The translations under genes were made by a program, and so were the position numbers. Positions 23,541 through 34,625 of a stretch of 64,000 nucleotides of DNA are shown here, piece by piece. The notes under the pieces are model-generated. The model searched no databases. It worked only from the letters and a program-made list of their open reading frames with translations, and was not told the DNA's origin. This DNA is from Annona cherimola (lineage: Eukaryota; Streptophyta; Magnoliopsida; Magnoliales; Annonaceae), in NCBI GenBank assembly GCA_030490835.1, contig CM059971.1, positions 23,863,817 through 23,927,816 of the forward strand. Reading direction: 5' to 3'. Positions within the stretch are counted from its first letter, which is position 1; every line of letters begins with the position of its first letter.

Positions 23541-25028
23541 TCTCAGCAAACTGATCCGGTGTCAAATGGATTGAGTTCGGGGATGGGTTGATCTTGATGG
23601 TGCCCGGATGCCAGATGGTATTGGATCGTCCTCAATTCTCGATCCATGCGATCTTGGCGGGAATGCATATTCATGATAGTTGTTAGAACCCCGAAGATCT
23701 GACTAGTCAACCGGTCTTCTTTTGCTCTAGGTGTGCTCGGATTGCATTCACCGAGTTGTCCCATGATGGAGGCCTAGGTGCGAGATCTGGTATCTCAAAG
23801 CCATGAGGTGAGCAGGATCCATGGGATGCTGGCGATGCAGGTGCCTCGTGATCATCCTGAGGTGGAGCTAGCTGCTCCTCTGGAGGTGGCGGGGGCTACC
23901 CCCTGACCCTGTGCATCCCCGGCTTTGTCTCGAGCCGGTATGCCCAACCTTTCTTGTAATCTTTCGGCTCGGAATTGCTCCACGTTTATCTTCATTCACT
24001 GGAGCAAGGCTTTGTTGATGACGTTTGTTGATTTGAGAACCTCGAATGGTTCGTCATCAATATCAACCTCAAAATACTCTAGGATCTTAGTGATCTATGT
24101 TCCATATGCCAGAACCCCTCATCAGTTGTCCTTTCTTGAGGCCATTGCTTCTAGGAATAGTCTTGGAAGGCTCACTTTGACCCGATTTATGATTTTCCAC
24201 AAGATTCCTGCCTCCTGAGGGTTTAATTGGTTTCTACCTTCGCCTTTTGGGTAGATGTAGTGGGAAATTAGCAACCTTAGGACCCGTAGCCTCGGGGATA
24301 AGTCCATGTAGTGCAGGAACTTGATCCTGGGATGATACTTGTCACTCCGGTGAGCTGGTTGTAGATCTGAGTGATGTTGAGATCTACTGGTAGCTACTCT
24401 TCCTCGTAGGGGACTTTCAAGATCCGTTCGACCTGTATGATTGCATTTTCGAAGTTGTACTCTCCTCTAGTACCCAAATACATCTCGACTCCTTTGATAC
24501 AGGTACTAAAGGTCTCATCATCCCATAGATAATAAAATATTCGAGTCAAATCTGGATAGACCCGGTCATCCGCTTTCAATAGTCTAGTCAATCCTTGGAA
24601 ATCCAACAACTCTTCAATTTCAAATTCATAATCATTCAAGAACTTGAAGTCAATGATCTTTGGGATGAATACCTTCCGTTCATAGAATGATTTGTAGAAT
24701 CGGCTGTGCTGGATTTTTGTCTTGAAGTAAGTGGTCGACATCTTCAAGACTTGGGCTTTGGCACCTGGGGTTTCCTTTCGTCTAGCCCCTATATGTGTAC
24801 TTCCAGTCGTCTGACTTTCTGCTCCCCGGGCAACAGTTGTTGATGGGGTTGCAGCTTGAAATCGGACCCTACATCCAGTAGAGGTTGAAGGCTCTTCCTG
24901 AGCTCGCTTTGAGGGGGTTTGTTGCCTTCTAGGACCTCCTCTTCAGTGTGGGAGTCAGACGGTTTGGGAACGGGCCTTTGGGAAGGCTTTGATACAGCCA
25001 ATTTAGACAATTTAGACTTGGGTGCCAT
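23541..25028 (-). pseudogene. Accessory 3' ORF of element B (plant-transposon domain), frameshifted
   Basis: The ORF opens at ATG 25028 with a basic Ser/Pro/Lys-rich N-terminus (MAPKSKLSKLAVSKPSQRP). After a frameshift near 24780 comes a 117-residue block (24747-24394) with FYERKVFIPKIIDF, LTRLLKADDRVYPDLTRIFY and CIKGVEMYLGTRGEY. This order matches the accessory ORF at 62218-62667, where the blocks read VDFKYFGQKKF, VSIYQELVKLFFVHL and SSYVKG. A third frame (24307-24122) holds YPKGEGRNQLNP. A coiled-coil-like tail (RQDRMDRELRTIQYHL, 23764-23543) follows. It resembles what databases call a putative plant transposon protein domain; I recall no proven function. The reading frame is broken at least three times. 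Confidence 0.7.
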
Positions 25029-25079
25029 TGGATTTGGTTTTTGAAATGGGATATTTCAAAATGGAGTTTGTGAGTCAGC

Positions 25080-25520
25080 TTTGAGTAAGAAGAAAAGGGA
25101 ACCACAAGGAAAACAGACGGAAAACAAAGAGCTCAAATGGAGAGACACTGCCGGAAAGTGGAGAAAAGACTGTCTAAGAGAGAATTCTTGGAAAGAGAAG
25201 CAGGATTTGGAACCGAAAAACAGAGTTGGGAGATAGCCGGAGAGGAAGAAGAAAGAGGAGAAAAAGAAGAGACTAGAGAGAGAAGACAGATGCGTGAGGA
25301 AGAGAAGAAAAGTGAGCGAGAGAGAGAGCCGAAAAAATGCCTAAAAAAATTTGAGCCGAAGATACTAAGCAGTGGGAGGAGATGAAGATGCAGGGTTGGA
25401 GAGAAAATTCGAGGATGGCCGGAGAGAAAAGAGAAAGGAAATAGAGTTGTCGGCACGGGAGGAAACGAGAGGGAAGAAGCGAGAAGAGAAAAGAAAAAGA
25501 AGAAAGGGAGGAAGTCCGAC
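25080..25520 (-). other. Purine-asymmetric leader before the accessory ORF
   Basis: The plus strand is strongly purine-rich (repeated GAGAGA, GAAGAAG), so the minus-strand sense is a long pyrimidine-rich leader of about 440 bp directly upstream of the accessory ORF. Apparent ORFs on both strands here are low-complexity artefacts. Such CT-rich leaders occur in plant promoters and 5' UTRs. Confidence 0.6.
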
Positions 25521-25524
25521 AGTC

Positions 25525-25680
25525 GCGCGCTGGAGTCGACTTCGCCATGCCCAAGTCGACTTCACTGGAGTCGACTTGAGGGCTCCGGAGTCAACTTGAC
25601 CTATTGACTTCGCCATGCCTAAGTCGACTTCACTGGAATCAACTTGACCTGTCGACTTGGACTTTGCTTAAGTCCATTTT
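25525..25680. promoter_or_regulatory. Internal GTCGAC palindrome array between pol and accessory ORF
   Basis: Several AAGTCGACTT or TGGAGTCGACTTG-type units at short spacing, the same motif family as in the LTRs (22045-22300, 22570-22795, 31460-31685, 31950-32245). It sits immediately after the pol stop at 25697 and upstream of the accessory ORF. A promoter role is inference. Confidence 0.6.
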
Positions 25681-25696
25681 TCCTATCTAACTATTT

Positions 25697-26191
25697 CTAA
25701 TTGAGCTCAATCATCCCCATATCATTTCTAATTTTGTAAAAAGATTCCTTTGCAAAAGGTTTGGTAAAAATATCTGCAATTTGATCTTCAATTTTCACAT
25801 ATTCCAAACAAATATCATGATTTTCAACATGTTCTTGAATAAAATGATGTCTTACATCTATATGTTTGGTTCTAGAATGCAATACAGGATTTTTAGTTAA
25901 ACAAATTTCACTTGTATTGTTACATCTAATTGGAATATTATAATAGTCAATACGATAGTCCTTTAATTGTTGTTTCATCCAAAGTAATTGGGCACAACAG
26001 CTCGCGGAGGTTATATATTTGGCTTCCGGCGTAGATAGAACAACACTAGTTTGTTTTTTTGAATATAATGAAACCAACATGTTTCCAACAAATTGACATG
26101 TTCCACTAGTATTTTTTCTATCTACTTTGTATTCAGCAAAATCCGCATCCGAGTAGCCGATTAGACAAAAGTTGATCCATTTTGATACCAT
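25697..26191 (-). pseudogene. Element B pol: RNase H domain
   Basis: An open stretch of 164 residues with the copia RNase H hallmarks: YSDADFAEYKVDRKNTSGTC, SLYSKKQTSVVLSTPEAKYI, the HSRTKHIDVRHHFI block and the C-terminal DIFTKPFAKE. It ends at a natural pol stop. This domain removes RNA from the RNA-DNA hybrid during replication. A stop or frameshift upstream separates it from RT, so it is not expressed as part of a functional polyprotein now. Confidence 0.9.
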
Positions 26192-26199
26192 AATCCAAG

Positions 26200-27300
26200 A
26201 TTAGCAGTATTTATTAAATATTTAAAATTTCTTTTTACAGCCAATAAATGTGATTCTTTATGACATGCTTAAAAATTAGAACACATACAAACACTAAAAA
26301 GAATATCCAGTCTAGAAGCAGTTAAACACAACAATGATCCTATTATACTTCTATAAAGCTTTTGATCGATACATTTACCATTTTCTTCCGTGTCGATCTT
26401 GATCATTGAACTCATTGGAGTATTTGCTCCCATGCTAGTTTGCGTTCTAAATTTCTTTAGCATTTCGTTGATATACTTGGACTGATTTATGAATATTCCT
26501 TCAGCTTGTTGCTTGATTTGCAGTCCAAGAAAGAAGTTTAATTCTCCCATCATGCTCATTTCGAATTCGCTCTGCATAATCTAAGAAAATTCTTGACATA
26601 GAGTTTTGTCAGTAGCACCAAATATTATATCATCTACATAAATTTGTACAATTAAAATATTTTTACTTTTATATTTGATAAATAAGGTAGTATCAACTTT
26701 TCCTCTTTAAAATTCATGATCAATCAAAAATTTATTTAACATTTCATACTAAGCTAGTGGAGCTTATTTTAGTCAATGTAATTCTTTGGTTAATTTATAA
26801 ACATATTTTGATTGATCTTTTTTTTTAAATCCAGGGAGTTGTTCAACATATACTCTTTATTCAAGTATCCATTCAAAAATGCGCTTTTCACATCCATTTG
26901 AAACAATTTGAAATCCATGTGAGAAGCAAATGTAAGTAAAATATGTATGACTTTTAATCTAGCTACGGGTGCATATGATTCTTCAAAATCAATCCCTTCT
27001 TCTTGGGAATATCTTTTGGCTACGAGTCTAGCTTTGTTTTTTATTACAAGTCCACTTTTGTTTAATTTGTTCCTAAATACCCATTTGGTAACAATAATAG
27101 TGCAATCATTGGGTCTAGGAACTAAATGTCATACATTGTTCATTTCGAATTGATTTAGCTCTTCTTGCATTGCAATAACCCAGTTTTCATCATTAAGAGC
27201 TTGATCAATAGTTCACGGTTCTATTTTTGATACAAAAGCTTGTTATCCACAAATGTTTTGTTTTGACCTTCTAGTCTTTACTCTTTCATAAATATTGTTA
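26200..27300 (-). pseudogene. Element B pol: reverse transcriptase
   Basis: The minus strand shows, in order, [11 protein letters not shown] and [21 protein letters not shown] pieces, the [12 protein letters not shown] block, the catalytic YVDDIIFGATDK (about 26640-26610) and SEFEMSMMGELNFFLGLQIKQ, followed by the RT thumb segment RSIIGSLLCLTASRLDI. Several stops and shifts are present (for example near 26580 and 26720). Assignment to Ty1/copia is clear from YVDD plus the FEMSMMGEL block. Confidence 0.88.
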
Positions 27301-27472
27301 ATAACTTGTTCAATTGGATGAAATTTTTTTAATTTCAAGTCAGTTGGAGGTTTATAGGAATCATTACTTTCACTTACTTTTTCCTCCGTGGAATTTTCTG
27401 GTTTGGGATCGATTTCCTCTAGTTGAACGTGTTGTTTTACTTTTGAATTATTCGATATGTCATCTGCATCAC

Positions 27473-28420
27473 TTAATTCATCCTCTTTTCTCGGAGTTTG
27501 GTTAAATTCATCAAAACAACATGTATTGATTTTTCTACTATTTGATTTCTTTTGTTAAAAATCTTATATGCTTTGCTATTTGATGAATAACCAAGGAAAA
27601 TTGCTTCATCAGTTTTGGCATCTAATTTTTCCAAATTTGTTTTTCCATTATTCAATACATAACAAGTACATCCAAAAGTATGGAAATATGATATGTTTGA
27701 TTTTCTGTCTTTCCAAAGTTCATATGGGGTCTTTTTTAATATTGCTCTAATGGTGACTCGATTTAATACATGACAAGTTGTACTTACAACTTCGCCTAAA
27801 ATCTCTTGGACAATTTACTCTCATTTAGCATAGTTCTAGCCATTTCTTGTATTGTCCAGTTTTTCCTTTCAACAATTCCATTTTGTTGTGAAGTTTTTGG
27901 TGCAGAAAATGTATGGTGAATTCCTTTTTCATTGTAAAATTCTATGAATCGTTTATTTTCAAATTCACCACCATAATCACTTCTTATGGAGATAATTGAA
28001 CTTTGTTTTTCATTTTGAACCAAATTTGAAAATGTGACAAACATAGAAAATACTTCATCTTTGTTAGCTAAGAGTATAATCTAAGTAAATCTTAAAAAAT
28101 CATCAATAATTACATATATGTACTTTTTTCCACCAAGAGTAAAAATGTCTAATGACCCATAAAGATCCATACGCAATAATTCAAGTGGTCTAGTTGTTGA
28201 AATTTCCTTTTTGGTGGAAAATGACATTTTGGGTTGTTTAGATAGTTGACAAGCTTTGCAAATTTTATCCTTGTCATATTTGAGCTTTGGTAACCCTTGT
28301 ACTAGATTTTTTTCTACAATGTTTTAATATTTGACATATTTATATGTCTAAGCCTTGTATGCCATATCCATGGATCATTTTCTATGGCTATTAGACATTT
28401 TTTCTCAAGTTCATTAAGGC
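27473..28420 (-). pseudogene. Element B pol: integrase
   Basis: The zinc-binding start is recognisable as DPWIWHTRLRHIN. The catalytic core shows RMDLYGSLD, then SIRSDYGGEFENKRF and SAPKTSQQNGIVERKN (27796-28044), which hold the second Asp and the Glu of the DDE triad. The copia C-terminal block FLGYSSNSKAYKIFN lies at 27473-27655. Two or more in-frame stops make it non-functional. Placement before RT confirms copia rather than gypsy order. Confidence 0.9.
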
Positions 28421-28639
28421 AAACCAAATATATATTTTCATTTCTTTTGCCACTAAATACGATGTGTTCATTATCAAAAAATTGCATATAGAGGATTCAA
28501 ATACAACTTTATATCCTTTATCATATAGTTGACTAATACTCATTAGGTTGTGTTTGAGTCCTTTAACAAATAGTACATCCTCAATACATGTGTTTGAAAT
28601 ACCATAAACATTTCATTTACCTTTTATTTTACTTTTTTC

Positions 28640-28775
28640 ATTATTTTCAAAGGCTACTGTTCCTTCATTGCATGGGTTGATCTTATAGAACAGTCCTTTT
28701 TCTCCTATCATATGTCTTGAGCAGCCACTATCCATAAACCATATGTTATTGGCCTTAGCTCTAAGACAAACCTGC
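28640..28775 (-). pseudogene. Element B pol: aspartic protease
   Basis: Minus strand reads WFMDSGCSRHMIGEKGLFY, the standard copia protease active site with DSG intact, followed by a short C-terminal stretch. The domain matures the gag-pol polyprotein. Downstream the frame is broken before integrase. Confidence 0.88.
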
Positions 28776-28880
28776 AAAAATCAAGTCAAGTAAAGCTCAT
28801 CTTTTTGGTATCCATTTTATAGATCCATTTGGGTAAGTTGTCCATTGGAGTCTATGTTGATCTTCCTTTGAAGCCACAAA

Positions 28881-29330
28881 TCAAATACTTTTGGGCATCC
28901 AAACTAATTTTGCACCAAGATTTTGTAATTTTCTCAATTTGCATTGATAAACCTTGTGTCCTAACTTGTTGTAAAAATTACAAGCTTCCGGAAGTCTAGG
29001 AATGAGAAGCCATTTGGTGATTGGTTCTCCGGTTAGTCTTTTGGTCCAAGCCACATGATTTATCTTGGGTTTAACATGAATGAGTTTGGTTTTGTTCCTT
29101 GGAGCATTAGATTTTCCCTGCTCAAATATGGTATACCCAAGTCCTTTCTTACAACTTTGGGTAGTCATTTTCAAAAATATTTTTACACTTTCTCCTGGAT
29201 TAGAAAACTTGGCAAACGATTCATTTAATGATTCGTTTTCATTTTTGCGTTTCTCTAACTCATTTTCCAAGGTATTCTTTTCATTTTTCAATTTATCAAT
29301 TTTTTCAACAAGTTTACCATTCACAATCAT
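28881..29330 (-). CDS. Element B gag C-terminal / linker segment with coiled coil and second knuckle
   Basis: A 149-residue open stretch. Residues about 8-45 are a Glu/Lys/Asn-rich heptad-like coiled coil (KIDKLKNEKNTLENELEKRK). The C-terminal part has ACNFYNKLGHKVYQC, which fits a copia zinc knuckle whose second Cys reads Tyr. In intact relatives this lies between the first gag knuckle and protease. Here it is separated from the main gag ORF (29682-30617) by stops and a shift near 29450-29660. Confidence 0.6.
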   Translation of the reverse strand: MIVNGKLVEKIDKLKNEKNTLENELEKRKNENESLNESFAKFSNPGESVKIFLKMTTQSCKKGLGYTIFEQGKSNAPRNKTKLIHVKPKINHVAWTKRLTGEPITKWLLIPRLPEACNFYNKLGHKVYQCKLRKLQNLGAKLVWMPKSI

Positions 29331-29681
29331 TACTGCATCACATTGTCTTTTTTTATTGTAAACTTGTTTACTAATTTCTTTGTTTCATCATATAATGAAT
29401 CATAAGTTTGTTGGAATTCTTCTAATTCAGTACATTTGAAGCATTCATTTGTAGAAGAAAAAATTAAAAAAGATTTTTTTGGAGGTTTCCTCTTGACTAC
29501 TTATGTAGTTCGTTGAAGTAGCTTGATCCTCCAAGATTTTTGTCGCTACAAAACATATGTCGGAATTTGTCATGCAACAAATTCTTGTGCAATCCGCTTC
29601 ACATTCTTCACTTGAAGAGCTGCATGTCATTGATTCTTCTTTATTTACGTACATGCCTCTTCCTTTGATTCTTTGAAATTT

Positions 29682-30617
29682 TCAGTTGTTGCCTCCATCC
29701 TTTCTTTGCTCCTTTGCTTTAGTTTCTTTGGACGTTGGGCATTGGGCTTGCATATGCCCCGAACCGCCACACCGGTAGCATTTTGTTGTTTCTTTCTTCT
29801 TTTCTTTAGAATTTCTTTTTTTGAAGTTTCTGAAATTTCTACATTTCCTTACAAATTTTCTGAATCGTTTTGTAAGTAAGGTGATTTTATCGTCGTTTTG
29901 TGATGATGAGGTAGTGTCATCCAAATCTTGTGCGGCTTTTAAGGCGATGACTCTTTCGCCTTTGTGGTGATCTTCATTTCTTTTCTTAATTAGCTCATGT
30001 GACATCAATGAGCTAATAAGATCTTCCAACTTTAATGTGTTTAGATCCTTGACTTCTTCTATCACAGTAATTTTTAGAGTCCATGATTCGTGTTGCGCCT
30101 TTAAAATTTTCATTACCTGTTTAGATTCAGAAATTGCCTTTCCTAGTCCTTTCAAGGCGTTAGTAATCTTCGAAAATCTAGCAAATATTTCAGAAATATT
30201 TTCTATTTCTAACATCTTAAAACTTTCTAATTCTTCAATCAAAATATTTCTTCTTGTTCCTTGGACTTGGGAAGTTCCTTCATAGTTAGATATTAGTGTA
30301 TCCCATATCTCTTTGGCAGTCAAACAAGAAGATACTCTATCATATTCGAAAGCTGTAAGAGCACAAAATAATAAATTTATAGTCTTAGTGTTTCTCTTGA
30401 CAATTTTCACTTCCTCATCAGTCCATTTGGAAGCTCTTTCATTGGTAGGCAAAGTCATACCGTCTTGGATTGCAATCCAATAATCTATATCTGTAGCTAT
30501 GATGAGTTGTTTTATATGTAGCTTCCAATAGCCAAAATTGTTCCCATTAAACAATGGTGGCCTAGTAAAGGATTGCCCTTTGGCAAATGCTGGAACGGAA
30601 GTGGATTGGAATGCCAT
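29682..30617 (-). CDS. Element B gag (UBN2-type capsid with zinc knuckle)
   Basis: 311 residues, intact. The start ATG at 30617 is 35 bp after the primer-binding site, the expected leader for a copia gag. The N-terminus RPPLFNGNNFGYWKLHIKQL is the DUF4219-like opening; the middle block (KEIWDTLISNYEGTSQV to LEDLISSLMSHE) is the UBN2 gag domain. A Lys-rich linker leads to a complete CX2CX4HX4C knuckle, CYRCGGSGHMQAQC, at residues about 280-293. The protein packages element RNA into virus-like particles. It is the only long intact ORF in element B. Family members without knuckle loss are likely elsewhere in the genome. Confidence 0.92.
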   Translation of the reverse strand: MAFQSTSVPAFAKGQSFTRPPLFNGNNFGYWKLHIKQLIIATDIDYWIAIQDGMTLPTNERASKWTDEEVKIVKRNTKTINLLFCALTAFEYDRVSSCLTAKEIWDTLISNYEGTSQVQGTRRNILIEELESFKMLEIENISEIFARFSKITNALKGLGKAISESKQVMKILKAQHESWTLKITVIEEVKDLNTLKLEDLISSLMSHELIKKRNEDHHKGERVIALKAAQDLDDTTSSSQNDDKITLLTKRFRKFVRKCRNFRNFKKRNSKEKKKETTKCYRCGGSGHMQAQCPTSKETKAKEQRKDGGNN

Positions 30618-30651
30618 ATTAAAAGATCTCTTTGGTAAAACTCAAAGAACT

Positions 30652-30665
30652 GCTATGATACCACT
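30652..30665 (-). other. Primer-binding site of element B (initiator-Met tRNA type)
   Basis: Minus strand reads AGTGGTATCATAGC directly after the 5' LTR end. It matches the usual copia site TGGTATCAGAGC with one change. Confidence 0.85.
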
Positions 30666-32394
30666 TGTTGGTCTCGAGTTGATGACAATTACCTAAGAGG
30701 GGAGGGGTGAATTGGGTAATTAAAAATTTAAAACTTAAATTAGAAACTTTACCCTGATTTAATTTAATCCCCTTTAATAAGACAAATGGAAAGCAATAAG
30801 ATAATGAAAACGGAAGTAAAAAACAATAGACAGGGTTTATAGTGGTTCGGGCAACCTTCCCTACTCCACTCTTCCAAGCTTACACCCCTTGTGACTTGGG
30901 TTCCACTATGTATTCCGCGAATACAACTAGAGTCTCTGCTCTCTTCTAGATTCTAGCTCTAGGGGGCATATACAACCAGAGTCTCTGCTCTCTTCTAGAT
31001 TCTAGCTCTAGGAGGCTTATACAACAAGCAGCACAAGTAGATGACAAGTTTCACTCTAATCACAACCCTACTTTTTTATAACTTGATTTGAAACACTAAA
31101 TTCAAACCAAGCACCAAAAACTAAATAACAAGACGAAATCAAAGAATTCTACATTTTACAGATTTGTGTAGCAAGTTTCAATTCAAGGAAGAATTCGTAG
31201 AAACAACTAATTGATCCGCGTTGAGGTAAACAACAACATTAAAGCTTGTTCTTCCTTTGAAAGTGTATAGATCACTCAAATATAGAAGAAAGTTGAATAT
31301 AAGTCTTAGAAGCACTTCTTTCCTCTTTTTCAGCTCTATCTTGTGTATTTCTACATTTGCTTGAGTGTCTATATATAGAGGAGGAAGAGTTTTGAACGTT
31401 ATGAAGTTGGTTGGTGCGTAATAAATGCGTCAATGTTAAAAAATTCGAACATTATGATCCAAGTCGCAGATGGAGTCGACTTTGGGTGCGACTTCAGCTG
31501 TGCTCAGGCTGTTCAAGTTCTTCCTCGGGTCGACTTAGCCTTGGACTTGACCTAAGTCACATATGGAATCAACTTCGGTTGCGACTTCGAGTTCTTCCAA
31601 ATTTCAAGTCGGTCTTTTAGGTCGACTTGGTCTGGCACTTGACCCAAGTTGATGCTGGAGTCGACTTCGTTTGCGACTTGACCTCCTTTATTTTGCTAAG
31701 TGAGCTTAAACTTCCTTGAAACTGTCTTTGCTTAACTTCTTCATCATAAGTGTTCTTCCTTTGATTTTCATCATTTGAAGTTTTAGTATATTCACTATGC
31801 ATAAAAATTCTTTAACTTCATGTCTAGGAATCTTGAAAACTTGAATCTTGGTATGCATTAACATGTCCAATTTATAGTCTTTGATTCAAATTGATTAATC
31901 CACGCAATTTGCTTGCCTTTGGACTTGTTTTAATTTTCATTTGTTTCAAGTCGAGTGTTTGAGTCGACTTGGTCTTCAACTTGATTCAAGTCTAGCCTTA
32001 AGTTGACTTGGCCTTTGGCTTAGCTCTTGAAATTTTGCACTGCCAATCTAAAGTCGATGCTGAAGTCGACTTGGCCTGTGACTTCGCCCAAGTCGCATGT
32101 GGAGTCGACTTCATGTGCGACTTCGGCAACTCTTGGTTCCCAATTTCAACGCTGGACAAAAATGGGGCTTTGAAGTATCTACTGGAGTCGACTTCGGTAT
32201 CGACTTGGCCTAAGTCGATGCCTAGGTTGACTTGGGGATCAACTTGACTTGCCATGCTTCATATTTTTCATTTTTATACCCTTAAACAATGCACAAAACA
32301 TATTGGTAGCTAAAACTCACTCAAATTGTGTTGTTAATCATCAAAACACATGCTTTGGATATTTTGCATTTGATTTCAACAATTATTTTCAACA
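30666..32394 (-). repeat. 5' LTR of element B
   Basis: On the minus strand it starts TGTTGAAAATAATTG at 32394 and ends CCAACA at 30666. It is collinear with 21249-22940 apart from small indels and substitutions. Its U3 part carries GTCGAC palindromes (31950-32245 and 31460-31685). In this copy the distal cluster has extra units compared with the 3' LTR. Confidence 0.93.
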
Positions 32395-32799
32395 GAATTT
32401 GCTCATAAATCTATGCATTGTTATAGGACACATTCGTTAACATTTATATTTCACAACTATACATTAAAAGCATATATGGATGTAAAGTTTATTATGCACA
32501 CTATTTGGACTTCTAGAGAAAAGGCAACTCCATTACACATTAACACACTCTATATATTATAATTATATGTCTATATACCTAATTACTTACCTATCTAGCT
32601 ACCTATACAGTCAGTTTTGAGTAACCAGTATGTCTATCATACTCTTATCTTACTTGAAAGATGGATAATATTTTCTATCTTATCTTACCTAAATCAAGAT
32701 CGGATCAGTGGGTACTCATGGGCACTCTATCCTGATTTCACCTCTAAATCAAGTACATGTATGAGCTACATTTACTTAAAAATATATTCACGTTTAAAT

Positions 32800-33970
32800 T
32801 ATGAAAATAATTAGATCCATTTACATATGTATTAAAATGTAGTAATACTCCATAGAATTATTTATTCACTTAGTGTTTAAAATGCAGCTTTAAAATTAAT
32901 ATTTTGCATTAAGTTATTTTATGGAGTTGATTTTACACAATTATAAATAGGGATCATGTATAGTGATATTAGACAAAAAAAGATTTTATGAGAATATAAA
33001 TGATGTTAAATATAATAGCTAAAGTGAGTTTTTTTTATCAAATATTAAGATACTAAAAATAAAATGGGCTATATAGAAGAGGAGTTTTATAGAAGAAAAA
33101 CCCTTTCAAATATAGGGTGCGTGTGAGAAACAATAAAAAATGTTTTCCGCCTAAAACTTTTTTCTGTATAATTTTATCCTATTTTTCAATCATTTTCTTT
33201 TATCTTTTCTCTTAGAAGAGAAGATTTGGCCAAAACTTTTTTCTACCATTTTTTCTTTCTTTCCGAACAAGCTTATTTTTACATGGTTGGTACCATTCCC
33301 CTTAACAAAGGTCCTAGCTTTGCTTTTGACATAGATCGGTCAGAGGTTAATATCTTTTGTCATATGAATATAAATTTTCATATTCACATTTATACACGTG
33401 TATCTTTTTTTGATAGAGAATATACACATCTATCTTTAGTTTAGATACATCTTGATTTTTTTTGTTATCTTTCCTCTTTAAAGGTGTTTTTTATGGGGAA
33501 TGATTCCATGTGACCTCCTTTATTTTTAATATGTTAATGATTAATATAAAATTCAATTCATCATTACGTTTAATATTATTTCCTTAGCTAAAAAATCAAG
33601 TTTCATCTAATCAAATATATATATGATCATATTTGCTTATATATATTCGTATATAAATTATGGAATGTGAATTGTGAAAAATACTTAAATCCATTCATAT
33701 ATGTATTAGTATGTGTCAATACTTTATAAAATTATTTATCTACATAAAAATTATATTTAGATGTTGAAAATATAAATTTAAAATTAATATTTAGAATTAA
33801 GACATTTTATGAAGTAGATTTTACAGATTTGTAAAATGGAGTCGTGGATAATAATACTATAGAAATGAAAGGGTTTCTATGATATAATGCAAATAATGCG
33901 GAGTAGAATAAATGAAGTAGATTTTCTATAAAGCATAAAAGTATTAAAAATGGAAAAGATTTGATAGAAG
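32800..33970. repeat. Diverged direct duplication, two ~280-bp copies
   Basis: Copies at about 32800-33080 and 33690-33970 share, in order, ATATGTATTA, AAATTATTTAT, TTTAAAATTAATATTT, ATTTTATG and GATTTTACA blocks. The ~890-bp offset suggests an old tandem duplication or two insertions of one repeat. Confidence 0.55.
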
Positions 33971-34390
33971 CAAATCTCTTTTCAAAATTTATGTTGAAGT
34001 AACTTAATTGTTTCAATGTGAAATGTTTTATATTAAAGAAATTTTAAATAGAGCCAAGCCAAACCAACTGACCTTCGTATAGGCAGAATAAAGTTGAGTA
34101 ATAATTGAACCGACAGATGAAAACCATTCAATAAGATTTCTACCGATAGGTATGAGTAGGTTAAATAAAGAACCCAACCGACCCAATATTAGGGTTAACT
34201 AAATTTCAACCAACTCAATTTGATTTTAATAGAATTTGATGGCAGAAGTTTAGAATTCAGTTTGACCTATTTACAAATACGAATCTATTTGTTTAGGCCC
34301 CGGCAGCTTGAGTGGAAGGTTTCCTAATGGGATTTGTAAAATTCTTATTATAATAATATCACGTAAAAGAGGTTTAAATATTACTATTGT

Positions 34391-34625
34391 ATGGGTATAT
34401 TTGGGAATAGATAAAACTTTTGTATGAAAAGTTTTTGAATCGGTAGAAAATGATATGACATGATTGAGGTAATGATGAGAAGTACACAGAAAAAATTAAA
34501 ATATATAAGTTAGTTGTGCGGGTAGTTATGTAAAAATAATTAAAAAGTAATCTAACTATACGGAAAGATGTAAAAAAAAATTTAAAAATAAGATAATTAT
34601 GAAAATTGAAAGATTTTAAGGGTCC
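34391..34625 (-). repeat. Dispersed AT-rich MITE-like repeat, reverse copy
   Basis: On the minus strand it follows the order of the repeat seen at 36745-37015, 39003-39290 and elsewhere: AATTATTTTTACATAA, ACTAACTTATATATTTTAAT, CTTCTCATCATTACC, ATGTCATATCATTTTCTACC and an end near TTCCCAAATATAC. Confidence 0.6.

Larger units (their letters stand above)
21249..32394 (-). mobile_element. Element B: full-length Ty1/copia retrotransposon with accessory ORF (11.1 kb)
   Basis: Two 1.7-kb direct repeats (21249-22940 and 30666-32394) bound a minus-strand internal region with a primer site, gag, protease, integrase, RT and RNase H in copia order, then an accessory ORF and a polypurine tract. Perfect 5-bp GAATT duplications flank it (21244-21248 and 32395-32399), which proves one insertion event. 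Pol is interrupted by stops and frameshifts, so it is not autonomous now. The long size and the extra ORF after pol recall SIRE/Maximus-type copia elements; that lineage call is inference. Confidence 0.95.

Noticed and set aside
25133..25616. Several long frames on both strands
   Set aside because: Produced by the purine/pyrimidine-biased leader; low-complexity Glu/Arg/Lys or Ser/Leu/Phe translations without domains.
22045..32245. Regularly spaced short repeats that could suggest CRISPR
   Set aside because: The palindromes are irregularly spaced, lie in LTRs of a plant retrotransposon, and have no unique spacers of constant length or cas genes.
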